From: Acidobacteriota bacterium
GTDB lineage: Bacteria > Acidobacteriota > Vicinamibacteria > Vicinamibacterales > CAVVIG01
Direction of reading: 5' to 3'
Assembly (NCBI GenBank): GCA_028876655.1
Contig: JAGWRA010000226.1
Coordinates: forward strand, 1 to 49,243
DNA length: 49,243 bases
Below, in pieces: positions 23,392 through 32,822 of this stretch; position 1 is the first letter of the stretch; every line of letters starts with the position of its first letter. The notes below the pieces were generated by a model that did not search any database, was not told the DNA's origin, and was given only the letters and a program-made list of their open reading frames with translations. The position numbers and the translations under genes were made by a program.

Positions 23392-24420
23392 ATGACAGGC
23401 ACCCTGCATCGCGACGACGGCTTCACGCTGATCGAGCTGATGATCAGCGTGGCGATCGTGCTCGTCATCCTCGGCGGCGCGCTCACCTCGTTCAACAGCG
23501 CGCTGAAGGTGAACGACACCGCCACGCAGCTCGGCGACTCGAGCCAGAACCTACGGGCCGGCACCGATCTGATGGTCCGCGACCTGCTGCAGACGGGCGC
23601 GGGCATCCCGACCGGCGGCATCCCGATTCCGTCGGGCGCCGGGGCGCTGGCGCTGAACCGGCCCAGCCCGCCCGGCGACGCCTACACGTTCGACGCCTCC
23701 TCCGGCGTGCTGCCGTCGGTGACGCCGGGCGCCGCCATCGGCCCGGTCGTCGACGGCCAGGCGACGGACATGATCACCGTGCTCTACGCCGACAGCTCGC
23801 TGGCGCTGAACCAGACGCCGCTCACGGCGATCGCCGCTGACGGGTCCGGCATGACGGTGGATGCCGGCACGCCGATCACGAACACGGACAACGGCATCAA
23901 GGTCGGCGACCTGATCATGTTCAGCAACGCGCTGGGGAACGCGCTGCAGATGGTCACCCGTGTCAGCGGCGGCCAGACGGTGTACTTCGACGCCGGCGAT
24001 CCGATGGACCTGAACCAGCGGACGGCGCCGCAGGGGACGATCATGCAGCTGCAGTCGGGGCCCGGCGTCTTTCCGCCGACGACCGCGACGCGCATCGAGA
24101 TGATCACCTTCTACGTCGATCCGACGACCACGCCAGGGGCGCCCCGGCTCGTGCGGCAGGTCGGGTTCGGGCCCGCGCTGGCGCTGGCCGGTGTCATCGA
24201 GGACCTGCAGATCTCCTACGACCTCGTCGACGGCGTGACCAACCCGACGGACGTGAAGGCGCCCGTGGCGCCGAACACGCCGAGCGAGATCCGGAAGGTG
24301 AACCTGCAGCTCGGGGTCCGATCGGACGATCGGGTATCGCAGCTCGGCGATTACCTGCGCACGCACCTGAACACGCAGGTCAGCCTGCGCAACCTGGCTT
24401 TCGTGGATCGGTATCAGTAA
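23392..24420 (+). CDS. pilW: PilW-type minor pilin
   Basis: A 342-residue protein beginning 4 bp after the PilV stop. The prepilin signature is HRDDG followed by FTLIELMISVAIVLVILGGAL. A large extracytoplasmic domain of about 310 residues follows, with a PilW-like ending (LGVRSDDRVSQLGDYLRTHLNTQVSLRNLAF). Length is typical of PilW. It should act with PilV, FimT and PilX as an assembly-initiation and tip complex of the type IV pilus. Confidence 0.9.
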   Translation: MTGTLHRDDGFTLIELMISVAIVLVILGGALTSFNSALKVNDTATQLGDSSQNLRAGTDLMVRDLLQTGAGIPTGGIPIPSGAGALALNRPSPPGDAYTFDASSGVLPSVTPGAAIGPVVDGQATDMITVLYADSSLALNQTPLTAIAADGSGMTVDAGTPITNTDNGIKVGDLIMFSNALGNALQMVTRVSGGQTVYFDAGDPMDLNQRTAPQGTIMQLQSGPGVFPPTTATRIEMITFYVDPTTTPGAPRLVRQVGFGPALALAGVIEDLQISYDLVDGVTNPTDVKAPVAPNTPSEIRKVNLQLGVRSDDRVSQLGDYLRTHLNTQVSLRNLAFVDRYQ

Positions 24421-24434
24421 CGGCCACAACTCCC

Positions 24435-26891
24435 ATGCTTCAGCACCATCGCTCCTCCGAGCGCGGCATCGCTCTCATCACCACGCTGCTGGTAATGATG
24501 CTGATCTCGGCGCTGCTCGTCGGCTTCACGGCCGTCGTGATGAGCGATCAGCGCTTCCGCGGCATCGACATGGACCGGACGCAGGCGTTCTACGCCGCGC
24601 ACGCCGGCCTCGAGAAGCTGACGGCCGACCTCGGCAACCTCTTCGACACCAACGTCGCGCCGACCGCCGCGGCCGTCGATGCGCTGACGGCGACGCCGCC
24701 GGCGCTGCCCGGCATCGTCTATCAGGCGGCCGACGGGTCCTCGGGCTATGCGATCTCCTTCGCCGTCGACGCCAACGGCAACCCGGTGGCGCAGGACCGG
24801 ACGATCCTCTCCGGCCCGTACCAGGGGCTGATCGGCCTCATCACCCCCTACCAGATGGACGTCACGGCCCGGACGACGCGGGGCGGCGAGGTCCACCTGA
24901 CGCGGACCATGCAGACGGTGGCCATCCCGGTGTTCCAGTTCGGGACCTTCTCGGACACCGACCTGAGCTTCTTCGCCGGACCGGCGTTCAACTTCGGCGG
25001 CCGCGTGCACACCAACGGCAACCTGTTCCTGGCCGAGGGGAACGGCAACACGCTGACACTGGCCGACAAGGTGACGGCGGTCGGCGAGGTGATCCGGACC
25101 AACCTGTCGAACGGCTGGCCGACGAGCAGCAACTACACCGGGACGGTGAACGTGCTCACCGCGCCTGGCGCGTACCGCGCGCTGAAGTCGAGCGAGGGGA
25201 GCCTGGTCGGCACCGTGGGGTCGGCGCGGAACGACCCGACCTGGACCAACCTGTCGCTCGGCACCTACAACGGCAACATCCGGAACGGCCGGACCGGGGC
25301 GACGCGGCTCGACCTGCCCCTCATCACGGTCGGCGGGCAGACGACCGACCTGATCCGGCGGCCGGCGTCGCCGGCGGAGAACATCACCAATCCGATCCTG
25401 TTCCAGCAGCGCTACTACAGCATGGCGAGCCTGCGGATCCTGCTGTCGGACAATCCGAGCGACATCACCGCGCTGCCGACCACCGTCCCCGGACCGGTCA
25501 TCCAGCTCGACGACCTCGCGAAGACCCCGATCACGGGCTACACCGTCGACGCGAACCACCCGCCGCTGGCGCTGTCGTCGGGCGTATCGGCCGACGGCTA
25601 CCGCTCGCCCGCCGATACGCCGCTCATCGGCGGGTACATCCGGATCGAGAAGCAGGACACCGCCGGCAACTGGACCGACGTGACCAGCGACATCCTCAAT
25701 CTTGGCATCGCCGGGAAGAACCTCGGTGTGGCGGGCTGCACCGATCCGAACCCCGACGCGGTGATCCGGATCGAGCACCTGCGCGACACGCCCTCGACGG
25801 CGCCGACGAACGCCTGCGGCAACGGCAGCACGAACCCCTACGACTACTGGCCCAACGTGCTGTTCGATCCGCGCGAGGGCGACGTGCGCGACAACAACTC
25901 GACGTCGAGCGGCAACATCTATCTTGGCGGGGTGATGGGGTACGTCGAGCTCGACGTGCGGAACCTGTCCCGGTGGTTCGAGGGGCAGATCGGCACCGAG
26001 GGGACCGGTGCCATGGACACGACCGGCTACGTCGTCTATTTCTCCGACCGGCGGAACAACGAGAACGCGACGAACCAGGAGACCGGTGAGTACGGCTACG
26101 AGGACGTGATCAACCCCTCGTCGCCGTCCGGGACGCCGAACGGGGTGCTGGATCCCGGCGAGGACGTCAACGGCAACGGCGTGCTCGACACCTACGGCGG
26201 CGTGCCGCAGCCGCCGACCGGGGCGACCTCGCCGCTCGACTCGACGGCGACGCCGATGACGTCCGTCACGGCCGCCATCGCAAAAGTGAACCGACCGATC
26301 TTCTTCCGGCGGGCGCTGAAGCTGACCGACGGCAGCCTGGGCAACATCATCGCGCCAGGCCTGACGGTCGTCTCGGAGAATCCGGTGTACCTGCAGGGCG
26401 ACTGGAACGCCGCGGGCGGCTTCGGCGATCCGCACGTGGCGACGGCGATCATCGCCGACGCGCTCACGCTGCTGTCGAACAACTGGAACGACAACAATTC
26501 GTTCGCGTACCCGCAGAGGCCGTCGGGGCGCCAGGCGACGACGACCTGGTATCGCGTGGCCGTGATCGCCGGCAAGACGCTGTCGTTCCCGCAGCCCACG
26601 TGGGGCGCGGCGCAGGACTTCGGTACCGACGGCGGTGTCCACAACTTCCTGCGCTACATCGAGAGCTGGAGCGGCGCCTCGCTGAACTATCGGGGCGCCA
26701 TCGCCAGCTTCTTCTACAGCCGGCAGGCGATCGGCACCTACAAGTGCTGCACGAACGTCTACAGCCCGCCGAGCCGCGGCTACAACTTCGACACCGACTT
26801 CCTGACGCCGGCCCTGCTGCCGCCGCGCACGCCGGTCTTCCGCGACCTGAACACCCTCGGCTTCACCCAGGTGATCACGCCGGGCAAGTAG
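24435..26891 (+). CDS. Giant PilX-type pilus assembly protein
   Basis: An 818-residue protein beginning 14 bp after PilW. The N-terminus is PilX-like: ERG followed by IALITTLLVMMLISALLVGFTAVVMS, then QAFYAAHAGLEKL (the QAxxxAEAG-type motif), without the usual Glu5. Classic PilX is about 200 residues, so roughly 600 residues are extra. The extension contains a beta-helix-like part (FNFGGRVHTNGNLFLAEGNGN) and an EF-hand-like loop, DPGEDVNGNGVLD. No PilY1 gene follows, so this protein may combine PilX and tip-adhesin roles; that is inference. It ends the operon. Confidence 0.85.
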   Translation: MLQHHRSSERGIALITTLLVMMLISALLVGFTAVVMSDQRFRGIDMDRTQAFYAAHAGLEKLTADLGNLFDTNVAPTAAAVDALTATPPALPGIVYQAADGSSGYAISFAVDANGNPVAQDRTILSGPYQGLIGLITPYQMDVTARTTRGGEVHLTRTMQTVAIPVFQFGTFSDTDLSFFAGPAFNFGGRVHTNGNLFLAEGNGNTLTLADKVTAVGEVIRTNLSNGWPTSSNYTGTVNVLTAPGAYRALKSSEGSLVGTVGSARNDPTWTNLSLGTYNGNIRNGRTGATRLDLPLITVGGQTTDLIRRPASPAENITNPILFQQRYYSMASLRILLSDNPSDITALPTTVPGPVIQLDDLAKTPITGYTVDANHPPLALSSGVSADGYRSPADTPLIGGYIRIEKQDTAGNWTDVTSDILNLGIAGKNLGVAGCTDPNPDAVIRIEHLRDTPSTAPTNACGNGSTNPYDYWPNVLFDPREGDVRDNNSTSSGNIYLGGVMGYVELDVRNLSRWFEGQIGTEGTGAMDTTGYVVYFSDRRNNENATNQETGEYGYEDVINPSSPSGTPNGVLDPGEDVNGNGVLDTYGGVPQPPTGATSPLDSTATPMTSVTAAIAKVNRPIFFRRALKLTDGSLGNIIAPGLTVVSENPVYLQGDWNAAGGFGDPHVATAIIADALTLLSNNWNDNNSFAYPQRPSGRQATTTWYRVAVIAGKTLSFPQPTWGAAQDFGTDGGVHNFLRYIESWSGASLNYRGAIASFFYSRQAIGTYKCCTNVYSPPSRGYNFDTDFLTPALLPPRTPVFRDLNTLGFTQVITPGK

Positions 26892-26907
26892 GGGACTGAC
26901 GGAGTCA

Positions 26908-26970
26908 GGGACAAGGGGCAAGGACAAAGGGGCAAGGATCGTCCTTGTCCCTCGTCCCCTGTCCCGTGCC
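26908..26970. repeat. Inverted heptad array, GGRCAAG then CCTNGTC
   Basis: Nine heptads: GGGACAA, GGGGCAA, GGACAAA, GGGGCAA, a junction GGATCGT, then CCTTGTC, CCTCGTC, CCCTGTC and CCGTGCC. The second half is the reverse complement style of the first, so the whole array folds into a long hairpin; the inner arms are 11 bp with one wobble. It lies exactly between the convergent stops of the giant PilX (26891) and the zinc protease (26990), where a bidirectional terminator is expected. Confidence 0.8.
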
Positions 26971-26989
26971 CCTGATACCGTCCACCCGG

Positions 26990-29560
26990 CTACTGTCCGC
27001 CGGTCCCCCCGCTCCTCGGGCTCGCCCCGATCGGATCCCCCGGCGGCTCCGGTTGCGTCGCTGTCGGCACGTAGGTGGACGCCGGACGGTTCAGGAAGCG
27101 GGTGATGTCCTTCCCCGTCGTCCACCAGAAGGCCTTCGTGATCGCGTCAGCCCCTGCCGGCGGGTGCAGCAGCGAATCCCGCAGGCTGCGGAGCGCCATC
27201 GTGGCGACGGCGCGCACCTGCGCGTCGGCCTTCTGATTGGCGGCCAGCTCCATCAGCCGGTGGACGACGACTTCCTGCACGGCCCGGGCGACGACGGCCT
27301 GGGCGCCATTGGCTGGAATCGCGTCGGTCCAGGTCTTCTTGACGAGCGCCTGGACGACCTCGGTGAAGCCCGGATCGTTCGCGTCGCGGCCGTGGAACTC
27401 GACCAGGCGGGCGGCGCGCTGCGGCTGCAGCAGGCCCGACACCGTCATGTCGGCCGCAATCGAGGCGGCGGCGACCGGATCGAACACCGGCGCCATGTGG
27501 CCGGTGAACAGCTCCTCGGTGGGCGGATGGTCGCCGTCCGGGACCGGCGGAATGAGATCGAGGATCCGGTCGGGCAGCGTCAGCGCGTCGAGGTCCAGCG
27601 TCTCGAGCACCGCGCTGAGGGCGTCACGCTGCTTCGCCGCCGGGATGATCTGGGTCACCTGCGCGGGGCTCGGCACGCCGTCGGTCTTCACCGAGTACGT
27701 GTAGTACATCCCGCCGATCGTCTTCGTGGCCGCGAACAGCTGGTAGCGATGGTGCAGGTAGATCGGCAGCAGCTTCGCCTGCAGCGCGGCCAGCGGCGTG
27801 CCGTTCGAGATGTTCTTCAGGCCGAATTCCGACAGCGCGATCTTCCGGACCTCAATCTCGTGACGCAGCTCGGCGACCGCGTCCGAGCCGTTGTCCCAGA
27901 GGGTGGCGCGCGGATCGGCCGCACCGGCCGGCCGGGCCTCGGCGTCGCTCAGGTAGAGCATGCCGTCCTTCTGGCCGTCGGCGATGATCTGGGCCAGCGC
28001 CTTGTGCTCGTCGGTCCCCGGGGGGAACTGCGAGTAGCCGTACTTGATGGCGAACTTGTCGTACGACCCGATGCCGACGGCGTACGCGTGCGACAGGTCG
28101 AGATGGCCGTCGTGGATCTCGACGAGCGGCGCGGGGTAGTCCATCACCGAGGCGCGGCCGAAGGTGCTGGCGGCGAAGTTGTGCGCGAGGCCGAGCGAGT
28201 GGCCGGTCTCGTGGGCCGCCAGCTGGCGCAGCCGGGCGAGCGCCATCTGCACCGGCGTGGTCGAGGGATCGAAGTCGGCGAGGTACGACTCGTCCGGCAG
28301 CGCGCCGGCGTCGCAGTAGCCGCGCGTGAAGCCCCAGGTGAACGGCGGCTCGCCGCCCGCGGCGGCCGAGGCCGATGGAACGCCGACGAGACCGCTGCCG
28401 ATGAGATAGTCCTGCCGGATCCGCAGCGAGCCCAGCGTGACGTTCCCCTTCAGGATCTGGCCCGTGCGCGGATCGATCACGCCGCCGCCGTACGACCAGC
28501 CGCGCGTCGAGCGGTCGACCCAGTTGATCATGTTGTAGCGCAGGTCCATCGGGTCGGCCCCCTGCGGCAGCACGCGCACCTGGAAGGCGTTGTGGAAGCC
28601 GGCCGCCTCGAACGCCTGGTTCCACCAGGACATGCCCTCCATGATCGTGTCGCGGATCAGCTTCGGCGCCGTGTTGTCCACGTAGTACACCAGCGGCTCG
28701 ACGGGATCGGACATCGCGGCCGCCGGGTTCTGCTTCACCAGCTTGTGGCGCGCGATCCAGGTGTGCACCAGCTTGCCGTCGATCGGCGCCGCGTAGTCGT
28801 TGAACTCGACGCCGAAGTACCCGACCCGTGGATCGGCATCGCGCGGGGTGTAGCTGCCGAGCGGCGGCAGCTCGACGAGCGAGTAGTGCTCGCGGACGGT
28901 CACCGCGTCGGGCGTCGGCGTCACCTGCGAGATCTCGGGCCCCGGCTCGCCGTCGGTCGTGAAGGTGAGCGTGACCTCCACTTCGGTGTTCTTCGGGAAC
29001 CCCTTCGTCCGCGGTTCGTAGAAGGCGCTGCGGGTCAGGTCGAGCTTGTAGTGGCCCTGCTTCGTCCGTTCCAGCTGCCGGGCCACGCCATGGGCGTCGC
29101 GCAGGAAGAAGTCGGTCGCATCGACCAGCACGTGGTCACCCGTCTGCGCCGCCACGGTGAAGCCCCACAGCACCGACTGTGCGAACGACTCCCGCACCCC
29201 GCGCTGCATGTCGCGGTTGCCGGTGACCGCCCGGTAGTCCTGGTTCGGCTGGACGAGCAGCACCTTCGGCCCGACCCGCACGAAGTGGACGACGGCCGTG
29301 GGACCGAGCTGGTTGCGGTCGAGGCCGATCGGATTGGAGCCGACGCCGGCCGTCAGCGAGACCTGGTACAGGAAGTCGTCGCGGAAGCGATCGATCTCCA
29401 TGTACACGTGACCGGTCGCATCGTCGCGGTACAGCGGCACGAAGCCGTCGATCTTCGTGAGGCCGGCGGTCTTCTGGGCGATCGTCGGCAACGGCTTCGC
29501 GGCAGCCGCCGCCGGCGCTGCCAGAAGCGCCAGCAGCAAGGTGACCATCAGTCTTCGCAT
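26990..29560 (-). CDS. Secreted zinc-dependent metalloprotease, DUF5117/DUF4953 type
   Basis: An 856-residue protein. The start at 29560 follows an AGGAGAA site and gives a signal peptide (MRRLMVTLLLALLAAPAAAAA). The N-terminal half has beta-rich segments typical of DUF5118/DUF5117. The catalytic centre is HETGHSLGLAHN, with H450, E451, H454 and H460, a metzincin-like HExxHxxGxxH motif. The C-terminal part (YMPPIGG-like region replaced here by YYTYSVKTDGVP) is helical. Such proteins are common in Acidobacteriota and Bacteroidota and act outside the cytoplasm; substrates are not known. It is transcribed alone, and its 3' end shares the inverted heptad array with the PilX gene. Confidence 0.9.
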   Translation of the reverse strand: MRRLMVTLLLALLAAPAAAAAKPLPTIAQKTAGLTKIDGFVPLYRDDATGHVYMEIDRFRDDFLYQVSLTAGVGSNPIGLDRNQLGPTAVVHFVRVGPKVLLVQPNQDYRAVTGNRDMQRGVRESFAQSVLWGFTVAAQTGDHVLVDATDFFLRDAHGVARQLERTKQGHYKLDLTRSAFYEPRTKGFPKNTEVEVTLTFTTDGEPGPEISQVTPTPDAVTVREHYSLVELPPLGSYTPRDADPRVGYFGVEFNDYAAPIDGKLVHTWIARHKLVKQNPAAAMSDPVEPLVYYVDNTAPKLIRDTIMEGMSWWNQAFEAAGFHNAFQVRVLPQGADPMDLRYNMINWVDRSTRGWSYGGGVIDPRTGQILKGNVTLGSLRIRQDYLIGSGLVGVPSASAAAGGEPPFTWGFTRGYCDAGALPDESYLADFDPSTTPVQMALARLRQLAAHETGHSLGLAHNFAASTFGRASVMDYPAPLVEIHDGHLDLSHAYAVGIGSYDKFAIKYGYSQFPPGTDEHKALAQIIADGQKDGMLYLSDAEARPAGAADPRATLWDNGSDAVAELRHEIEVRKIALSEFGLKNISNGTPLAALQAKLLPIYLHHRYQLFAATKTIGGMYYTYSVKTDGVPSPAQVTQIIPAAKQRDALSAVLETLDLDALTLPDRILDLIPPVPDGDHPPTEELFTGHMAPVFDPVAAASIAADMTVSGLLQPQRAARLVEFHGRDANDPGFTEVVQALVKKTWTDAIPANGAQAVVARAVQEVVVHRLMELAANQKADAQVRAVATMALRSLRDSLLHPPAGADAITKAFWWTTGKDITRFLNRPASTYVPTATQPEPPGDPIGASPRSGGTGGQ

Positions 29561-29660
29561 CGGGAGGTTCTCCTGAAGAGCCGGAACGGCCGGGGTCCGG
29601 AAGGAGAGAGGGTACACCGCGCGACGCGCGCGAGGCCAGCTCAGCGGAATTCGGCGCGGG

Positions 29661-32390
29661 CTACTCGCTGCGGAGCGCTTCGGTGGGATCGACGCGCGAG
29701 GCGCGGCGCGCCGGCAGGTAGACGGCGAGCGCCGCCACCAGCAGCATGAGCCCCGTGAGCACGGCGTAGCTCAGCGGATCGGTGGGGCTGACGCCGAACA
29801 GCAGGCCGCGCATCAGCCGCGTGAGCGCGACCGCGCCGGCCAGGCCGACGGCGACGCCGGCCAGCACGACGGCGCCCCCCTGCGTGAAGACGAGACGCAG
29901 CACGTCGGAGGCCTGCGCGCCGAGCGCGAGCCGCAGGCCGATCTCCGCCGTCCGCCGGCTCACGGCGTAGGCGACGACCGCGTAGACCCCGACCGCGCCG
30001 AGCAGCAACGCGATCGTGGCTGCGAGCCCGATCAGCACCAGGGCGAACGCCGCCGGCGCCGCCGCGTGGTCGATCAGGCCCTGCAGCGGTTCGACTTCGG
30101 CGAGCGGGAGATCGGGATCGAGCGAGGCCAGGGTGCGACGGACGGAGGCCGTCAGCGAGACGGGCGTGACGGACGTCGCCACGACGTACGTCAGCGTGCC
30201 GGCCGGGGGACTGGCACCGTTGGCCGGCAGCACCGGCATGTAGATCAGGCGCTCGAAGTCGCGGTTCTGGACGCGCGCGCGCACGTTGCTCGCGACTCCG
30301 ATCACCGTGTGCCAGGGCTCGTCCGACCTGAACCGGACGTGGCCGCCCAGGGCATCATCACCCTTGAAGTAGGCCTGCGCGGCCGCCTGGCTGAGGATCA
30401 CTGGCGCCGTGCCGCGCGTGCCGTCCGCCGGGTCGAAGGCGCGGCCGCGCACGGCGATCCCCATCGTCTGGAAATAGTCCGTCGTGGCGAGGCGGACGCC
30501 GATCACCGGCGGAACCTGGCCGGCTGGCGTCGGATGCCCCTCGGCCTGCATCACGTCTCCCCAGCACAGGCTGCCTGACAGCGGCAGGCAGGTGGCGACG
30601 GCCGACGCAGACGTGACGCCGGGCCATGCACGCAGGCGATCGAGCAGCCGTTCGTGAAGGGCCGCCTGCGCCTCGCGCGTCGGGTAGCGCGACAGGGGCA
30701 GGCCGACGGTGAACGTCAAGGCCTGACGCTGGCTGAAACCAGGATCGACCGACCGCAGCGCGCCGAATGTCCTGAACAGCAGCCCGGCGCCGATGAGCAG
30801 TACCATCGCCAGCGCCACCTGGACGGCCACCAGGACGTTGCGTCCCCGCAGCAGTCCGCGTCCCGCCGTCGTCCGGTGGCTGCCTTCCTTGAGTGCCTCG
30901 CCGAGATCGTCCTGACGGCGGAGAGCAGGAATCAGACCCAGCAGGAGTGCGGCCAGCAGGGTGATGCCGAGCGCGGCCGCGACGACGATCGGGTCGAGGT
31001 GAACCTCGTCGAGGCGGGGGATGTTGACCGGCGCGCGCATCCGCAGCACGCGGACCGCCGATGCTGCGAGGCCGACGCCGAGCGCGCCAGCCGCGAGTGC
31101 CAGCAGCAGGCTCTCGGCCAGGAACGCGCGGATCGTCCGGGCGCGGCTCGCGCCGAGCGCCACCCGCACGGCGATGTCGCGTCGCGCGTCCTCGGCACGG
31201 ACGAGAAAGAGGTTCGCCACGTTGGCCACGGCGATGAGCAGGACGAAGCCGACCGTGCCGAGCAGGATCCAGAGCGTCGATCGGATGTTGCCGACGATTT
31301 CATCCTTGAGCCCGACGATATGAGGAGTGATCCGTGCCTCGTCCAGGTACGACTTCATGCGTCCCGGATCGTCCGTCGTCCTGCGGAGCAGCGGAAAGAG
31401 GGAGGTGATCTCGCGCGCGAGCGCGGCCGGCGTGGCGCCGCGCGCCAGCCGCGCCACGGCCTCTTCGCTCCAGCCGCCGATGCCGGCTGCCGGAACGACG
31501 TTCGGCGTCCAGAAGGTGGTGTCGGCCGACGGAAAGGCGAACGAGGCCGGCATCACGCCGATGACCGTACGTGGTGTGCCCTCGAGGTTCACCGTTGTTC
31601 CCACGATGGCCGCGTTGGAATGAAAGCGTTCGCGCCAGAGCCGGTGTGAGAGCACGACGACCGGGGCGGCGCCGGGACGGCCCTCGGCGTTGCTGAACCA
31701 GCGGCCGAACTGCGGCGGGACACGGAGGACCGCGTCAAGCGACGGAGTCACCTGCGTCCCGACGAGGCGGACCGGATCGCCGACGCCGGTCAGCGTCAAC
31801 TCCTCCGGCTGGTACATCGCTACCGCCGTCACCGAGTGCAAGTGGTCGGCATAGAAGCGGTAGAAGCCGTAGGCGATGCCCATCCCATGCGACATGCCGA
31901 GGCCGCTGGCGCCGTGGTCGACCTGCACGATGCGGTCCGATTCGGGATACGGCAGCGGATTCAGGACGACGCCGTAGACGAGCGAGAAGACCGAGGTCGC
32001 GGCGGCGATGCCGAGCGCCAGCGTGAGGATCGATGCGAGCGTGAACGACGGCGTGCGCAGCAGGCGCCGGGCTCCGTGGCGGAAGTCCTGCGATGTGCCC
32101 GTCCAGATCGTGCCGAGGCGGCCGGCTCGGGCGGTGGCGATGTGCTGCCGCGGCGTCTGGCCGACGAGGTCGGCAATCGCGCGCGCGGTGGCGTCCACCA
32201 CGGCGAGGCGGCTGCGGCAGCGCGCCTCGGCGGCGATCTGCTCGAACGACGCGTCGAGCTCGCCGGCGTACGTGTCGCGAAAGCGCCGCGGCAGGATCGC
32301 CGCGACGCGCCGGTAGAGCGCCGTCGCGAGCCGGACCGTGCGCGAGCCCTGTGAGTCCTGTGAGCCCGGTGCGCGCGGTTCGGAGGTCAT
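29661..32390 (-). CDS. ADOP-type ABC transporter permease (duplicated MacB/FtsX domains)
   Basis: A 909-residue protein. A cytoplasmic N-terminal prefix of about 110 residues (FRDTYAGELDASFEQIAAEA) precedes two MacB-PCD/FtsX units. The first has helices at about 120-145 and 370-450, the second at about 515-540 and 790-890. The ending LPARRASRVDPTEALRSE is typical of MacB permeases. This layout defines the acidobacterial duplicated orphan permeases, which lack an adjacent ATPase; none is seen here. The start overlaps the PadR stop by 4 bp, so the regulator and permease are coupled. Likely role: mechanotransmission or export of an unknown compound, controlled by PadR. Confidence 0.93.
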   Translation of the reverse strand: MTSEPRAPGSQDSQGSRTVRLATALYRRVAAILPRRFRDTYAGELDASFEQIAAEARCRSRLAVVDATARAIADLVGQTPRQHIATARAGRLGTIWTGTSQDFRHGARRLLRTPSFTLASILTLALGIAAATSVFSLVYGVVLNPLPYPESDRIVQVDHGASGLGMSHGMGIAYGFYRFYADHLHSVTAVAMYQPEELTLTGVGDPVRLVGTQVTPSLDAVLRVPPQFGRWFSNAEGRPGAAPVVVLSHRLWRERFHSNAAIVGTTVNLEGTPRTVIGVMPASFAFPSADTTFWTPNVVPAAGIGGWSEEAVARLARGATPAALAREITSLFPLLRRTTDDPGRMKSYLDEARITPHIVGLKDEIVGNIRSTLWILLGTVGFVLLIAVANVANLFLVRAEDARRDIAVRVALGASRARTIRAFLAESLLLALAAGALGVGLAASAVRVLRMRAPVNIPRLDEVHLDPIVVAAALGITLLAALLLGLIPALRRQDDLGEALKEGSHRTTAGRGLLRGRNVLVAVQVALAMVLLIGAGLLFRTFGALRSVDPGFSQRQALTFTVGLPLSRYPTREAQAALHERLLDRLRAWPGVTSASAVATCLPLSGSLCWGDVMQAEGHPTPAGQVPPVIGVRLATTDYFQTMGIAVRGRAFDPADGTRGTAPVILSQAAAQAYFKGDDALGGHVRFRSDEPWHTVIGVASNVRARVQNRDFERLIYMPVLPANGASPPAGTLTYVVATSVTPVSLTASVRRTLASLDPDLPLAEVEPLQGLIDHAAAPAAFALVLIGLAATIALLLGAVGVYAVVAYAVSRRTAEIGLRLALGAQASDVLRLVFTQGGAVVLAGVAVGLAGAVALTRLMRGLLFGVSPTDPLSYAVLTGLMLLVAALAVYLPARRASRVDPTEALRSE

Positions 32391-32734
32391 GCGCCCGCCT
32401 TTCCCGTCGCCAGGTTGGCGCGCGCGAGCCGCGCCAGTTCTTCCAGCCGTGCGGCTTCCGCCGCCAGGGTCTTCCGGCCGCTCGCCGTCAGCGCGTAGTA
32501 CCGCCGCCGCGGGTCGTCGTCCGGCCCGCCGGGACTGCTGGCTTCCTGGATCAGGCCACGCTCGGACAGGCTGGCGAGCAGGCCGTAGAGCGTGGCCGGC
32601 CAGAGCCTGACCGCCCCGTCGGTCCGGGCCTCGACCTGCTGCCGGATGGCGTAGCCGTGCATCGGCTTCCGGGCGAGGACGACCATCACGTGAAAGCTCT
32701 TGGGATCCAGTGATCCCAGCTCTTCCGTCGGCAT
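32387..32734 (-). CDS. PadR family transcriptional regulator
   Basis: A 115-residue protein. The start at 32734 (MPTEELGSLDPKSFHVMVVLARKPMHGYAI) is right at the edge of an AT-rich promoter region; the frame extends upstream through repeat DNA and that extension was rejected. The winged-helix pattern LWPATLYGLLASLSERGLIQEA and DDPRRRYYALTASGRKTLAAE is diagnostic of PadR. It is a short PadR without the long C-terminal helix pair. It is first in a two-gene operon with the ADOP permease and probably represses that operon at the AT-rich site just upstream. Confidence 0.93.
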   Translation of the reverse strand: MPTEELGSLDPKSFHVMVVLARKPMHGYAIRQQVEARTDGAVRLWPATLYGLLASLSERGLIQEASSPGGPDDDPRRRYYALTASGRKTLAAEAARLEELARLARANLATGKAGA

Positions 32735-32770
32735 GAGTATTAATTTATATATATCTGAAACATTAGTCAA
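32735..32770 (-). promoter_or_regulatory. AT-rich promoter/operator of the PadR-permease operon
   Basis: A 36-bp AT-rich island in very GC-rich DNA. On the minus strand TTGACT (32770-32765) is a good -35, followed at 15-17 bp by TATAAA or TAAATT as -10. The ATG follows within about 8-10 bases, so little or no leader is expected. The central AGATATATATAAATTAATACT is partly palindromic and is the natural candidate for PadR binding. Confidence 0.6.
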
Positions 32771-32777
32771 TGTCGGA

Positions 32778-32798
32778 ATTGGGGGTTGGGGATTCGGA
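32778..32798. repeat. Heptad array, word RTTGGGG
   Basis: Three 7-bp units: ATTGGGG, GTTGGGG, ATTCGGA. It is short, but in register with the rule seen elsewhere and adjacent to the longer TACGTNG array. Confidence 0.45.
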
Positions 32799-32822
32799 GG
32801 GGCGCTCGGCGCTCCCACTCCG

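Noticed and set aside
24414-27125. A 903-codon minus-strand open frame opposite the giant PilX
   Set aside because: It has low-complexity R/V/G/H composition, no recognisable motif, and the opposite strand has clear pilin features.
26945-29749. A 934-codon plus-strand open frame opposite the zinc protease
   Set aside because: It is a shadow of the metalloprotease gene, which has a signal peptide and zinc motif.
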